A model generated the notes under the pieces. It saw only the letters and a program-made list of their open reading frames with translations. It had not been told where the DNA came from and did no database searches. Positions 32,792 to 42,795 of a stretch of DNA of 64,000 nucleotides are shown piece by piece. Position 1 is the stretch's first letter. The number at the start of each line of letters is the position of its first letter. Position numbers and translations under genes: made by a program. The stretch spans positions 62,001 to 126,000 of the forward strand of contig CANLDN010000010.1 of NCBI GenBank assembly GCA_947489445.1. The letters run 5' to 3'. The stretch is from an uncultured Paracoccaceae bacterium. GTDB lineage: Bacteria > Pseudomonadota > Alphaproteobacteria > Rhodobacterales > Rhodobacteraceae.

Positions 32792-34708
32792 ATGACCGAC
32801 CATCCCCACACCCCCGTTTTGGACCGCGTCAATACGCCCAACGATATGAAGGCGATGTCGGATGCAGAACTGCGTCAGCTTGCCGATGAGTTGCGGTCCG
32901 AGACAATTTCCGCCGTGTCAGAAACGGGTGGTCACTTAGGGGCTGGGTTAGGCGTGGTCGAGATGACCGTCGCCCTGCATGCGGTATTTGATGCACCCAA
33001 GGACAAGATCATCTGGGACGTGTCGCACCAATGCTATCCGCATAAGATCTTGACCGGGCGGCGCGAACGCATTCGGACGCTGCGGATGGAAGGCGGCTTG
33101 AGTGGTTTCACCAAACGATCAGAAAGCCCCTATGATCCGTTTGGCGCTGCTCATTCCAGTACATCGATTTCGGCAGCGCTTGGCTTTGCCGTTGCGCGTG
33201 ATCTCGGCTGCGAAGGCGGCGATGCGGTTGCCATTATTGGCGATGGTGCGATGTCGGCGGGCATGGCCTATGAGGCGATGAACAATGCGGGCCACTTGGG
33301 CAAGCGGTTGATTGTCATCCTGAATGACAATGAAATGTCGATTGCGCCGCCGACCGGGGCGATGTCATCCTACCTGTCCCGCCTGTATGCCGGTGAGCCG
33401 TTTCAGGAGCTGAAGGCGGCGGCAAAGGGGGCAGTTTCGCTTTTGCCGGAACCGTTTCGTGAAGGGGCCAAGCGCGCCAAGGATATGTTGAAACACATGA
33501 CGGTTGGTGGGACCTTGTTTGAAGAACTGGGCTTTTCCTATCTCGGCCCGATTGACGGGCATGATATGGAGCAGCTCTTGTCGGTGCTGCGGACCGTCAA
33601 AGCGCGGGCTGATGGGCCGATCCTGATCCACGCGATCACAAAAAAGGGTAAAGGCTATGCCCCTGCTGAGGCCGCGAGTGACAAGGGCCATGCAACGGCG
33701 AAGTTTGATGTCATCACTGGCAAGCAGAAGAAATCGCCAAGTAACGCCCCTTCCTACACCTCTGTTTTTGCTGAAACTTTGCTAAAGCTCGCGGCAGATG
33801 ATCCCAAGATTGTCGCCGTGACCGCAGCGATGCCTGATGGCACGGGGCTTTCGAAATTCATGGAGCGCTATACCAGCCGTTGCTTTGACGTCGGTATCGC
33901 GGAACAACATGCGGTGACATTCAGTGCCGGCATGGCGGCGGGTGGACTAAAGCCGTTCTGCGCGCTTTATTCGACCTTCCTGCAGCGCGGCTATGATCAG
34001 GTTGTCCACGACGTGGCCATCCAAAGGCTGCCGGTGCGATTTGCCATTGATCGCGCGGGACTTGTTGGCGCCGATGGGGCCACACATGCAGGATCCTATG
34101 ATGTGGCCTATCTGGCCAATCTACCCGGTTTCGTCGTGATGGCTGCCGCAGACGAGGCGGAGTTGGTGCGCATGGTCGCAACAGCCGCAGCGCATGATGA
34201 TGGACCGATCGCGTTTCGCTTTCCGCGCGGCGAAGGTGTTGGCGTCGATATGCCTGAAAACCCGGAATTGCTGGAGATCGGCAAGGGCCGCATGATCCAG
34301 GAGGGGTCAGGCGTGGCGATTCTGTCTTTTGGTACGCGACTACAGGAAGTAATGAAAGCCTGCGAAGCGCTGGAGGCGAAGGGCATCAAACCTACCGTTG
34401 CTGACGCGCGTTTTGCCAAACCGCTTGACCGGGATTTGATACTGACGCTTGCCGCAAACCATGATGCTTTGATTTGCGTTGAAGAAGGGGCGGTCGGCGG
34501 GTTTGGAAGCCATGTCGCACAGCTTTTGGCGGATGACGGCGTGTTCGATGGCGGGCTGAAATACCGATCCATGGTTCTGCCCGATGTTTTCATCGATCAG
34601 GCCGGACCAAAGGCGATGTATGATGTGGCCGGTCTGAATGCCGAGCATATTGAGGCCAAAGTTCTGGAAGTGATGAATGTTGCCAAGATTGGCGCGCAGT
34701 CTGCGTAA
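32792..34708 (+). CDS. dxs: 1-deoxy-D-xylulose-5-phosphate synthase Dxs
   Basis: The thiamine-diphosphate enzyme that starts the MEP isoprenoid pathway from pyruvate and glyceraldehyde 3-phosphate. 638 residues, standard length. The diphosphate-binding motif GDGAMSAGMAYEAMNNAG lies near residue 150 and the C-terminal transketolase-like domains include DVGIAEQHAVTFSAGMA (with the catalytic Glu) and FAIDRAGLVGADGATHAG. It follows ispA by 12 bases, so both isoprenoid genes are probably co-transcribed. Confidence 0.97.
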   Translation: MTDHPHTPVLDRVNTPNDMKAMSDAELRQLADELRSETISAVSETGGHLGAGLGVVEMTVALHAVFDAPKDKIIWDVSHQCYPHKILTGRRERIRTLRMEGGLSGFTKRSESPYDPFGAAHSSTSISAALGFAVARDLGCEGGDAVAIIGDGAMSAGMAYEAMNNAGHLGKRLIVILNDNEMSIAPPTGAMSSYLSRLYAGEPFQELKAAAKGAVSLLPEPFREGAKRAKDMLKHMTVGGTLFEELGFSYLGPIDGHDMEQLLSVLRTVKARADGPILIHAITKKGKGYAPAEAASDKGHATAKFDVITGKQKKSPSNAPSYTSVFAETLLKLAADDPKIVAVTAAMPDGTGLSKFMERYTSRCFDVGIAEQHAVTFSAGMAAGGLKPFCALYSTFLQRGYDQVVHDVAIQRLPVRFAIDRAGLVGADGATHAGSYDVAYLANLPGFVVMAAADEAELVRMVATAAAHDDGPIAFRFPRGEGVGVDMPENPELLEIGKGRMIQEGSGVAILSFGTRLQEVMKACEALEAKGIKPTVADARFAKPLDRDLILTLAANHDALICVEEGAVGGFGSHVAQLLADDGVFDGGLKYRSMVLPDVFIDQAGPKAMYDVAGLNAEHIEAKVLEVMNVAKIGAQSA

Positions 34709-34951
34709 ACGATTCTATTTTGCATCCCAAGATTGGTGAAGGCCCGGTTAAAAATCTGTTTCCGGTTGAGTAACAGTTTATGTATATTGGGGTAGATTTG
34801 ATCTAATGAATTGATCCATAAACACTAATTGCGTTGGTGAAATCGTGGTATTTTTGCGTACAGCCGTGTGAAATTGTGCTGGATTTGCTTGAACGATGGT
34901 CAAGATACTGCGACAAAAGCCCGTGGGTAGATTTTTTGCTGGGGATTTATA

Positions 34952-37900
34952 ATGTCGTATTCCAATATTCGTTTTCGCACGTTTGACACGCGGTCTGGGC
35001 TGCTAAGCAGCACGGCAATTATAGCCGGAATGATGGTCGTGTTTGGTGCGGCGCTGCCGACAACGTCTTTCGCGCAGTCGACGCTCACATGGGATAGCGA
35101 TCCAGGGACTGCTGGAATTCAGACTACGGATGGTACTTGGGCACCCGGTGATGGTAATTGGCAAAACGGCGGTAGCAACGAAACCTTTGCCGATGACGAC
35201 CTTGTCGTTTTTGGCAGCAATGCTGCTGCTGATCCTGTTTCGGCAACTGTCACGATCACCGATGACGTAAGGCCCGGTTCGCTGACTTTTGAGGTGGACG
35301 GCTATACCGTTGCAGGTGATGGGACTGGCAATAATCTAATCTCTGATTCTGGCAGTGGCATGGCCATTGATGTCACGGCGGGAACAGCGACTATCAGTGC
35401 TGTCATCCGCAACCGGGGCAACATTGTCATAAATGACGCGGCCAGTAGCGCGGGTACGCTTGTTCTAAGTGCCACAAATGCCGAGTCTTCTGACGTAACC
35501 GCAAGTACCTATGATTTGCAGGGTGGTGGGTTGGTGATCTCAGGATCAACCGCAGCAGAAGACACCGTTTTGAACAATGGTGGCAGTCTTAGCGTGACAG
35601 GCACCGTCAATGGAAACGTAGATCATAACACCGGAACATCCGACAACTCTGGCAGTATCGGTGGTACGCTAAGTGTTGGCGGCGGCACCTTTAACAATGT
35701 GGGCGGCGGCATTGTGGTGGGCGCTACTACTGTGACCGATGGCACACTTAACAACGCTGGTAATCTGCAGAACACGTTGGCGGTTTCGGGTGGTGTAGCC
35801 GTCAATCAAACGGGCGGAACCGTCGGCCAGTTAGCAACCGTTAGCGGCACTGGGCAGCTTGATGCTGATGGTGGTACGTTCGCGAACGGGATCAATATGA
35901 CCGGCGGCAGTTTGAATGTCACCGATGATACGGGCAACAGTGGTGCACTGGTCGCGATTGCCAACGGCGGGGGTACTGTTACCGTTGATGATAGCGTGAC
36001 GTTGAGCACGACAATGGTTAATACTACGGGTGACATCGACAACAACGGTACGATTGCCGGTGCTGTGACAATCACAGCCGGTACATTGGACAACGGCAGC
36101 GATGGTGTGATGCCGACGACCGGTGATGTCGAAGCTACGGTCAACATTAATGGCGGGACTGCCATTGTCACCAACTTTGCCGGTAGTTCCATCACTGGGG
36201 CAATTACGATGGACAATACCGTCGACGATGTCGGCGGAACGCTTGAAGGTAACGGTGGCAGTTTTGGCACCGTTCAGCTGAATGATGGTACGTTTAACGT
36301 CAACGCCACCACCACTGCAACGAGCGTGACCTTTGACGGAGATACCGTAAACGGCGATGAGATCAATATTGCCGCAGGGCAAACACTGACAACTGATTTC
36401 AGCCAAAGTGGTGGCACGACCACCATTGCTACAGGCGGTGGTCTGACGGATACAAATGGGCTGAGCGTCACAGGCGGCTTGCTGCAAAGCGCTGGCGCGA
36501 TTTCCGGTGCCGTGGCAATCGGCGGAACGGGTCAGCTGGATAACAACACTGGCGGCACGATTACCGACGCGGTGACGGTTACTGACACAGGTATCTTTAA
36601 CGTCAACAGCAGTGTTTCCAATACCACAACTGCCATGTCGGGCGGTGCTGTCAATATCGCTGATGGTCAGACGCTGACAACTCAATTCAGCCAATCGGGC
36701 GGTGAGACGACCATTGGTTTGGGCAGCACACTTGATGACGCTGATGGGATCACTGTTTCGGGTGGTACGGTGACAAGTCAGGGTGCAATCACCGGTGGGG
36801 TTGCAATCTCTAACGACGCTAGCGTGGACAACAATGCAAACGGCAGTATTGCGGGTGATATTACGATCAACAATACGGGTGAGTTGATCGCTGATGGTGG
36901 TACTTTTGGTGGGTCGGTGACCGTCAGCGATATGGGGACATTTGAGGTCAATACCACGACGAGCGTTGCCACAACAACCAGCAGTGGCGGTGAGGTTAAT
37001 ATCAACGCCGGTACGCTGACCACAGATCTGGAAATGGACGGTGGTGTCGTCAACGTTGGCGCTGCAGGTACGCTTGATGACACGACCAATGCCATCAGCG
37101 TGTCGTCTGGCACACTTACGAATGCCGGGACTATTGTGGATCAAGTCACCGTAAACGGTGGTACATTGGACGTTTTGGTCGGTAGCACACTTTCCACCGG
37201 CGTCACGGCTACCAATGGCTTTGTCAACTTTGCTGACGGTGATACGGGTGACGCTGATGTGACGGTAGTGCTTGGCGCTTTTGATCTGGTGAATCAAGGC
37301 GCGGCGATGAATATCGACGACGGCGTTACACTCAATGATAATGTGACGAATGAAAGCGGGACGTTTACGTCTGCAGGTACAATTGATGGGACCCTCGACA
37401 TTACCGGCGGACAGTTCACGCAGAACGCCAGCACAGCTGTTCCGGATCTGAGCGGTGTGATGGGACAAGTGACTGTTTCGGGTGCAGATGCGATGAATGA
37501 GGGTTCGTTGGTCGCCAATGCCGGTACTTTCGGTGGCATCCAGGCGCTTGCCAATGGCGATGTTGAAATCAATGGCCCGGTTGAGGGTGATGTCGATAAC
37601 GATGGCGGTACAGTTACTATTACCGGGTCGGGCGACCTTGACGGTGATTTGACCAATAACACTGGTGTATCGGATATCCAGACAAACGGTCAGCTGGACG
37701 GCGATCTGCTTGTAAATGGCGGCAGTGTCACCAACGACGGGACCATCACTGGTGCGGGGGGTATGGATACAAACGCGGTTGTGTTGGCCGATGGCATGCT
37801 GACCACAGATGACAACAGCGATATTCAAGGCACGACGACGGTATCTGGCGGCACTTTGCTGGCAGATGGTGGTGACTTTGGTGGTAGTGGCATCGTTGGT

Positions 37901-40900
37901 ACAAACGGCGCGATTATCATCAATGACGCTGTAACCGGAAATGTTGATGTATCTGCCACCGCCGCATTCACGGTAACGACCGATGGCGTTCTTGATGGTG
38001 ATGTAACGATCGCCGCAAATTCTACCGTTGAAGCGGTGAATAATGGGACAATTGAACAGACCTTGACCGTCAATGGCGGCGTGTTCCAGAACAATGATCT
38101 GATCAACGGGGACAACGATCCGAACGGTGTCGTCGTCAATGGCGGCGAATTCTACAATAATGATGGCGGTGTCATAAGCAATCCTGCATTGGTGCAGGGC
38201 GGTACATTCTTTGCCAATGGTGGCAACGTGATCACCGGCGCTGTGACCGTTACCGGCACTGGTAACTTCACAGTCATCGATGACTCGGCTGCAAGTGTGG
38301 TTAACGGTGCGGTTGGCAGTAGCGTGACGATTGACGCAGGTCAGACCCTGACAGGTAACTTGGACAACAATTTGGGTACGGCACAAATCAACGGTACTTT
38401 GAACGGTGCCTTGGATGTTACTGGTGGCGTGGTGAATATCAACGCGGGTAGCGGTGGTGTGACGGGTCCCAATTCTGGGTCAGCAGCGACGACTGTTTCT
38501 GGCGGTACATTGAACGCAAATGACGGCGTTTTTGATACTGGAATTCTGGCAACTGGCGGTGCGGTAAATGTCGGTGGCTCTATCGAGATTGCGGGCGGTG
38601 CCGCGCTTACGGCGGATGGCGGTGTCGTTACTATTCTTGGAACTGGCAATGTCGATGGTGATGTTGTTGTGGATGAGGAATTGGCCGGTCAGACTGACCT
38701 GACAAATACCGGTATTATTCAGGGTACAGTCACCGTCACCGGTGCTTCTGATCCCGCCGAGACAACTTTTGACAACCAAAACATTGTACAAGGGCTTGTC
38801 ACCGCCAATGGTGGCACGGTCACCAACAGTGGCACACTTGCGGGTGGTGTCCTGGTTGACGGTGGTTTTGTGACAAGCTCAGGAAATGTGCAAAGCCCTG
38901 TTACCGTCGATGATGGTCAATTCGTCATTACAGACGGGACAATCACAGGTCCTTCTACCGTAAATGGTGGTACGTTTACCGCTGCGGGCGGCCAGTTCAA
39001 CAGTGGCGTGACCAACGATGGCGGCACAGTTGAGGTTACAGCGAACGCGGCTGGGAACATCACGAACATGCAGGGCACTGCCACGGTGAATACAGGCGCC
39101 ACGCTTACCGGCGTTGTGACCAATGCCACCAACGGCACCATTAACCTTGGTACAACTGCAGCAGGGCCAGCACAGATAACTGGAACGCTGACAAATAACG
39201 GCATGGCCAATATCGACGGTACAATCACCGGTGGCACCACAAACTCCGGCAATAACGCAGAGATGACGATTGCGACCGGAGACGTGGGTAATTTCGGGGC
39301 AACTGTTCCAACTGGTCTTACGAATGAAAACAATGCGACCCTGACGATCCAAGGCGCGGCATCAGGTACAATCACAAATAACGCGAATGTTGCGCTTGAT
39401 GGCGGTACAATCGCGGCCGCTAGTCTGTTGGATAACAACGCTATCTTGAACGTCGCAGGTGCTTCGGTTGCGAACGGCACAATTGCCAATGCGGGAACCA
39501 TGACGATTGGCGTGGCTAGTGGGCCAACTGCTACTTTAGCTGGTACAGGCACGCTGACCAACGAAAACGGCAGTACGCTGGACATTACAGATGCCGGGAC
39601 GGTGTCAATGACCAGTCTGACCAACAGCGATGGTGCGACCATCGAACTGCGTGGGGCGATATCCAGTGCCCTGACGAATTCGGGCGATCTACTTTATTAT
39701 GGGACATCCGTATTGGACGACCCTGATACGGATATGGTCGATGAGACGTTTATTGATCCGGCTGACGCAACGCGGCTTACTGGTCTGGTTACCAATAACG
39801 CAGACGGTAGCATTTCTCTGGAAAGCGGTCAGATGACCTTTGCCGGTGGGTTGGTCAATAATGGTACCGTTAGCGCGTCCGGACCAGATGGAACCGATGA
39901 GACAATCGGCGATATCATCACAATCAACAATGGGCTAAGCGGAAGCGGAACTTTTGTTCTTGATCTCGACCTTTCGCAAGAGGCCGTCACCAATGGAGGA
40001 ACTGTCGAGGCGGACGGGACCGGTGCGTCTGACTATGTGCTTGTATCCGGCGGTGCAAGTGGTCAGTTCTTACTGGATTTCAATCTTCTTGGTGCAGGTG
40101 CTGAGCCTGAGAGCGGTGTTCTCGTCTTTCAGGTGGCCGATGGTGGATTTGCCGGTCTTAACCTGACAACCTCCGGTCTTCCATCTGGCAGTGCGCCAGT
40201 ACTTTATCAACTCGCAACGGACGAGGTCGGAGGCTGGTACGCTGTCAGCGGAGTTAACCCGGCGATTGGCGGAATTGCAGGTTCAGTTGTATTTACGCAG
40301 TCTCTTATCGGTTCGGTGATCAACCGTCCGTCAAGCCCGTTTGTAAGTGGGCTCGCGTATGAGGATCCGGATCCCTGTGGTCCCGGCGTTTGGGCAAGGG
40401 GCGTTGGGGGGCAGGCCGACACGAGCGGTGAATTGACGACCTCGACCGGAAACCTTGACTATAACGGCGAGTTATCCGCTGACTATGCAGGCTTTCAAGC
40501 TGGCGGTGATGTCGCATGTTTCAACGGATATTTTGATGGTTGGGATATCTCTATCGGTGGGATTGCCGGATTAAACCAAGGTTCAACAGATCAAAAAGTA
40601 TTTGATGTTGATGCCATAGCGGATGGCAGTGGCGGGTTTGTTTTTGTACAAACGGACACACAGGCAAGTGTTACCCGGACCGATTTTGATCAAAGCTATG
40701 CGGGTGTTTACTTGACCGGTGCTTTCAATAGGTTCTCTGTCGATTTGCAATACCGTTTTGAGCAGACCGACTATGTCGCGACTAATACGGGTGTGAATGG
40801 TTTCGATGGCGTTGGGCTGACGGATAGTGAATTCACGAGCAACGCACAGACATTTAGCGGTTCCGTTAGCTATGCCATTCCTATTGCCGATAGCAACCTT

Positions 40901-41362
40901 ACCGTTATTCCGACGGCGGGTTTTGCATATACTGGCATTGAAACAGACACGATCTTTTTGGATGCAACGAATCCTGGCGACCCCCGCAGTTCGATCTCTG
41001 TTGAGGATTTCACGTCCGAGACAGTTTTCATCGGTGGCACACTTTCGCGCACGTCCTTTGGTGCCGATAACGTTTCTGCCCTAACACAGTTTGGAACACT
41101 AACGTACTATCGTGATTTTGCGGATGATCCGGTGTCAATTTTTGACGATGTAGGACCATTAGGAACTGGTATTCGCGACATCACGACAGACAATTTGAAC
41201 GCATACACCGAAGTCAGCGCTGGCCTGAACTACCTACGTATTCTGCCGGTTGATGCCCCGCTCGGGGCCAAGCAGATGAGTGCCAGCCTGCGGGGTGATT
41301 TGCGTGGTAGCGAACAGCTGGAAAGCTGGGGGCTGACAGGTCAGTTCCGCGTTCAGTTCTAA
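34952..41362 (+). CDS. Giant autotransporter adhesin (type V secretion)
   Basis: 2136 residues. An extended signal peptide of about 42 residues (basic N-region, then STAIIAGMMVVFGAALP, cleavage near FAQ). Residues about 60-1790 are a passenger of degenerate short repeats rich in Gly, Asn, Thr and Asp, with recurrent 'VNGGT-NNxGTI-G-V' and 'LT/TLTTDFSQSGG' patterns, predicted to form a long parallel beta-helix. Residues about 1800-2136 are the outer-membrane barrel, starting at DPCGPGVWARGVGG and ending in a terminal Phe (GQFRVQF). A Cys pair (PCGPGV and DVACFNG) lies at the barrel start. Preceded by 243 bp of AT-rich promoter region; followed by a terminator. Passenger function is not known; adhesion is assumed. 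Confidence 0.88.
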   Translation: MSYSNIRFRTFDTRSGLLSSTAIIAGMMVVFGAALPTTSFAQSTLTWDSDPGTAGIQTTDGTWAPGDGNWQNGGSNETFADDDLVVFGSNAAADPVSATVTITDDVRPGSLTFEVDGYTVAGDGTGNNLISDSGSGMAIDVTAGTATISAVIRNRGNIVINDAASSAGTLVLSATNAESSDVTASTYDLQGGGLVISGSTAAEDTVLNNGGSLSVTGTVNGNVDHNTGTSDNSGSIGGTLSVGGGTFNNVGGGIVVGATTVTDGTLNNAGNLQNTLAVSGGVAVNQTGGTVGQLATVSGTGQLDADGGTFANGINMTGGSLNVTDDTGNSGALVAIANGGGTVTVDDSVTLSTTMVNTTGDIDNNGTIAGAVTITAGTLDNGSDGVMPTTGDVEATVNINGGTAIVTNFAGSSITGAITMDNTVDDVGGTLEGNGGSFGTVQLNDGTFNVNATTTATSVTFDGDTVNGDEINIAAGQTLTTDFSQSGGTTTIATGGGLTDTNGLSVTGGLLQSAGAISGAVAIGGTGQLDNNTGGTITDAVTVTDTGIFNVNSSVSNTTTAMSGGAVNIADGQTLTTQFSQSGGETTIGLGSTLDDADGITVSGGTVTSQGAITGGVAISNDASVDNNANGSIAGDITINNTGELIADGGTFGGSVTVSDMGTFEVNTTTSVATTTSSGGEVNINAGTLTTDLEMDGGVVNVGAAGTLDDTTNAISVSSGTLTNAGTIVDQVTVNGGTLDVLVGSTLSTGVTATNGFVNFADGDTGDADVTVVLGAFDLVNQGAAMNIDDGVTLNDNVTNESGTFTSAGTIDGTLDITGGQFTQNASTAVPDLSGVMGQVTVSGADAMNEGSLVANAGTFGGIQALANGDVEINGPVEGDVDNDGGTVTITGSGDLDGDLTNNTGVSDIQTNGQLDGDLLVNGGSVTNDGTITGAGGMDTNAVVLADGMLTTDDNSDIQGTTTVSGGTLLADGGDFGGSGIVGTNGAIIINDAVTGNVDVSATAAFTVTTDGVLDGDVTIAANSTVEAVNNGTIEQTLTVNGGVFQNNDLINGDNDPNGVVVNGGEFYNNDGGVISNPALVQGGTFFANGGNVITGAVTVTGTGNFTVIDDSAASVVNGAVGSSVTIDAGQTLTGNLDNNLGTAQINGTLNGALDVTGGVVNINAGSGGVTGPNSGSAATTVSGGTLNANDGVFDTGILATGGAVNVGGSIEIAGGAALTADGGVVTILGTGNVDGDVVVDEELAGQTDLTNTGIIQGTVTVTGASDPAETTFDNQNIVQGLVTANGGTVTNSGTLAGGVLVDGGFVTSSGNVQSPVTVDDGQFVITDGTITGPSTVNGGTFTAAGGQFNSGVTNDGGTVEVTANAAGNITNMQGTATVNTGATLTGVVTNATNGTINLGTTAAGPAQITGTLTNNGMANIDGTITGGTTNSGNNAEMTIATGDVGNFGATVPTGLTNENNATLTIQGAASGTITNNANVALDGGTIAAASLLDNNAILNVAGASVANGTIANAGTMTIGVASGPTATLAGTGTLTNENGSTLDITDAGTVSMTSLTNSDGATIELRGAISSALTNSGDLLYYGTSVLDDPDTDMVDETFIDPADATRLTGLVTNNADGSISLESGQMTFAGGLVNNGTVSASGPDGTDETIGDIITINNGLSGSGTFVLDLDLSQEAVTNGGTVEADGTGASDYVLVSGGASGQFLLDFNLLGAGAEPESGVLVFQVADGGFAGLNLTTSGLPSGSAPVLYQLATDEVGGWYAVSGVNPAIGGIAGSVVFTQSLIGSVINRPSSPFVSGLAYEDPDPCGPGVWARGVGGQADTSGELTTSTGNLDYNGELSADYAGFQAGGDVACFNGYFDGWDISIGGIAGLNQGSTDQKVFDVDAIADGSGGFVFVQTDTQASVTRTDFDQSYAGVYLTGAFNRFSVDLQYRFEQTDYVATNTGVNGFDGVGLTDSEFTSNAQTFSGSVSYAIPIADSNLTVIPTAGFAYTGIETDTIFLDATNPGDPRSSISVEDFTSETVFIGGTLSRTSFGADNVSALTQFGTLTYYRDFADDPVSIFDDVGPLGTGIRDITTDNLNAYTEVSAGLNYLRILPVDAPLGAKQMSASLRGDLRGSEQLESWGLTGQFRVQF

Positions 41363-41380
41363 TATATACCGGAAGTCCTG

Positions 41381-41405
41381 CCTTGACCCCTTGGGGTCAA
41401 GGTTT
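41381..41405 (+). terminator. Intrinsic terminator after the adhesin gene
   Basis: A 10-bp perfect stem CCTTGACCCC/GGGGTCAAGG with a 2-nt loop TT lies 18 bases after the stop and is followed by a short T-run (TTT). It separates the adhesin from the T6SS operon. Confidence 0.75.
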
Positions 41406-41463
41406 CAGACTTATGCGCATGGCGGCATCACCTTTTGCCGCGCAATGAAACGATTGGATTATT

Positions 41464-42795
41464 ATGTCTTGGTTTAGCAAAGTCGCTTGGAAAGAAGGCC
41501 TTTTTCTGCAGCCGCAGCACCTTCAGCAAAGCGACCGCTATCTTGAAAAGCTGATCCAGAGCCGGACGGATGTGATCACCCCATATCCATGGGGTCTGTC
41601 AGAGATGACAATCGATCGCGACATGGCACAGCAGGGGCGGTTAGGGTTGCGCACTGTCGTGGGCATTATGCCCGATGGCACCCCCTTTGATGCGCCAAAC
41701 GCGGGCGTATTGCCTGCGCCGATAGAAGTGCCAGAGGATGCCAAAGGTCTGTACCTGTGGCTGACGCTGCCCGATCTCAGCCAGAATGGCCGCGATGTCG
41801 GGCTTGGCCCGGACGCGGCGACGACCCGCTATCTGCTATCGTCCGATACTGTTGCCGACAACGCTGCTGCCGCACGCGTTGAACATCAGATCGACACGGC
41901 TGTTCCCCGGTTGGAACTGGATATCCGCAAGTCGGCCAAGCCCGGTTATCAATGCCTGCGGGTGGCCCGGATAAACGAGGTGCGCGACGGCGTGATCTCG
42001 CTGGATGACACCGTGCCCCCACCGGCGCTTGTGTTGGCCGTACATCCGGTGATCGAGGGGTACCTGAGCCGGGTTATCGGTTGGATCGAGGCGAAGTTGG
42101 GCAGCTTGGCCCGCTATGCGTCGGACCCATCGTCTGGCGGGGGGATGCAGGCCACGGACTATCTGATGCTGATGGTTCTGAACCGCGAGATCAGTATCTT
42201 GCGCCATTTCACCCACGGTCGCGCGGTCCATCCCGAACGGCTTTATGAAAAGCTGATTGGTCTGGCGGGCGAATTGTCGACCTTTGACAACGGCGAACGG
42301 ATGGCGCGTGAATACAAACCCTATGACCATGGTGATCTGAAAGCGACATTCACACCGGTCGTGCAGGATATCCAGCGCCTGCTCAGCCGTGATGTGGGTC
42401 GCGCGGTGCGCTTGGACCTCAAGCAGGTGCGTCAGAATTCTTTCCTGGCCGAAGTGGCAGATCGCAACCTGTTCCGCGACGCGACCTTCGTGATCGAGGT
42501 CGAAACCGGCAAACCGCTGACCCAAGTGCAGCAACAATTCCCCGAACTGTGCAAGGTCGGCCCCAACACCCGCATGTCCGAGATTGTGAAGAACAACCTG
42601 CCGGGCATCGGCCTTGTCCATTTGCCGAATCCGCCCAGACAGATCAGAGTAGTGTCCAGCAACGTCTACTTCCTGCTGGATAAGAAAACACCGCTTTGGC
42701 AGGAGTTTTCCATGGCACCCGCCATCGGGATGCATTTCGCAGGCGACTGGCCTGAGCTGAAGCTGGAGCTTTGGGCGATACCGGAGAAAGCGTAA
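41464..42795 (+). CDS. tssK: T6SS baseplate adaptor TssK
   Basis: 443 residues. The N-terminus VAWKEGLFLQPQHLQQSDRYLEKLI is the diagnostic start of TssK, the trimeric protein that links the baseplate to the TssJLM membrane complex. FLLDKKTPLW and the C-terminal WPELKLELWAIPE also fit. A poor ribosome binding site precedes ATG 41464. It begins the plus-strand operon tssK-tssL-tssM-tagF-pppA-ppkA; its stop overlaps the tssL start by one base (TAATG). Confidence 0.95.
   Translation: MSWFSKVAWKEGLFLQPQHLQQSDRYLEKLIQSRTDVITPYPWGLSEMTIDRDMAQQGRLGLRTVVGIMPDGTPFDAPNAGVLPAPIEVPEDAKGLYLWLTLPDLSQNGRDVGLGPDAATTRYLLSSDTVADNAAAARVEHQIDTAVPRLELDIRKSAKPGYQCLRVARINEVRDGVISLDDTVPPPALVLAVHPVIEGYLSRVIGWIEAKLGSLARYASDPSSGGGMQATDYLMLMVLNREISILRHFTHGRAVHPERLYEKLIGLAGELSTFDNGERMAREYKPYDHGDLKATFTPVVQDIQRLLSRDVGRAVRLDLKQVRQNSFLAEVADRNLFRDATFVIEVETGKPLTQVQQQFPELCKVGPNTRMSEIVKNNLPGIGLVHLPNPPRQIRVVSSNVYFLLDKKTPLWQEFSMAPAIGMHFAGDWPELKLELWAIPEKA

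Noticed and set aside
35831..38386. 851-codon open frame on the minus strand, opposite the adhesin gene
   Set aside because: It mirrors the Gly/Asn/Thr-rich repeats of the adhesin, whose biased codons leave the opposite frame open. No ribosome binding site, no recognisable domain and Cys/His/Arg-heavy content.
34952..41362. Repeats in the adhesin considered as a CRISPR array or minisatellite
   Set aside because: The units are degenerate at the DNA level, of irregular length, and the frame stays open throughout, so they are protein repeats.
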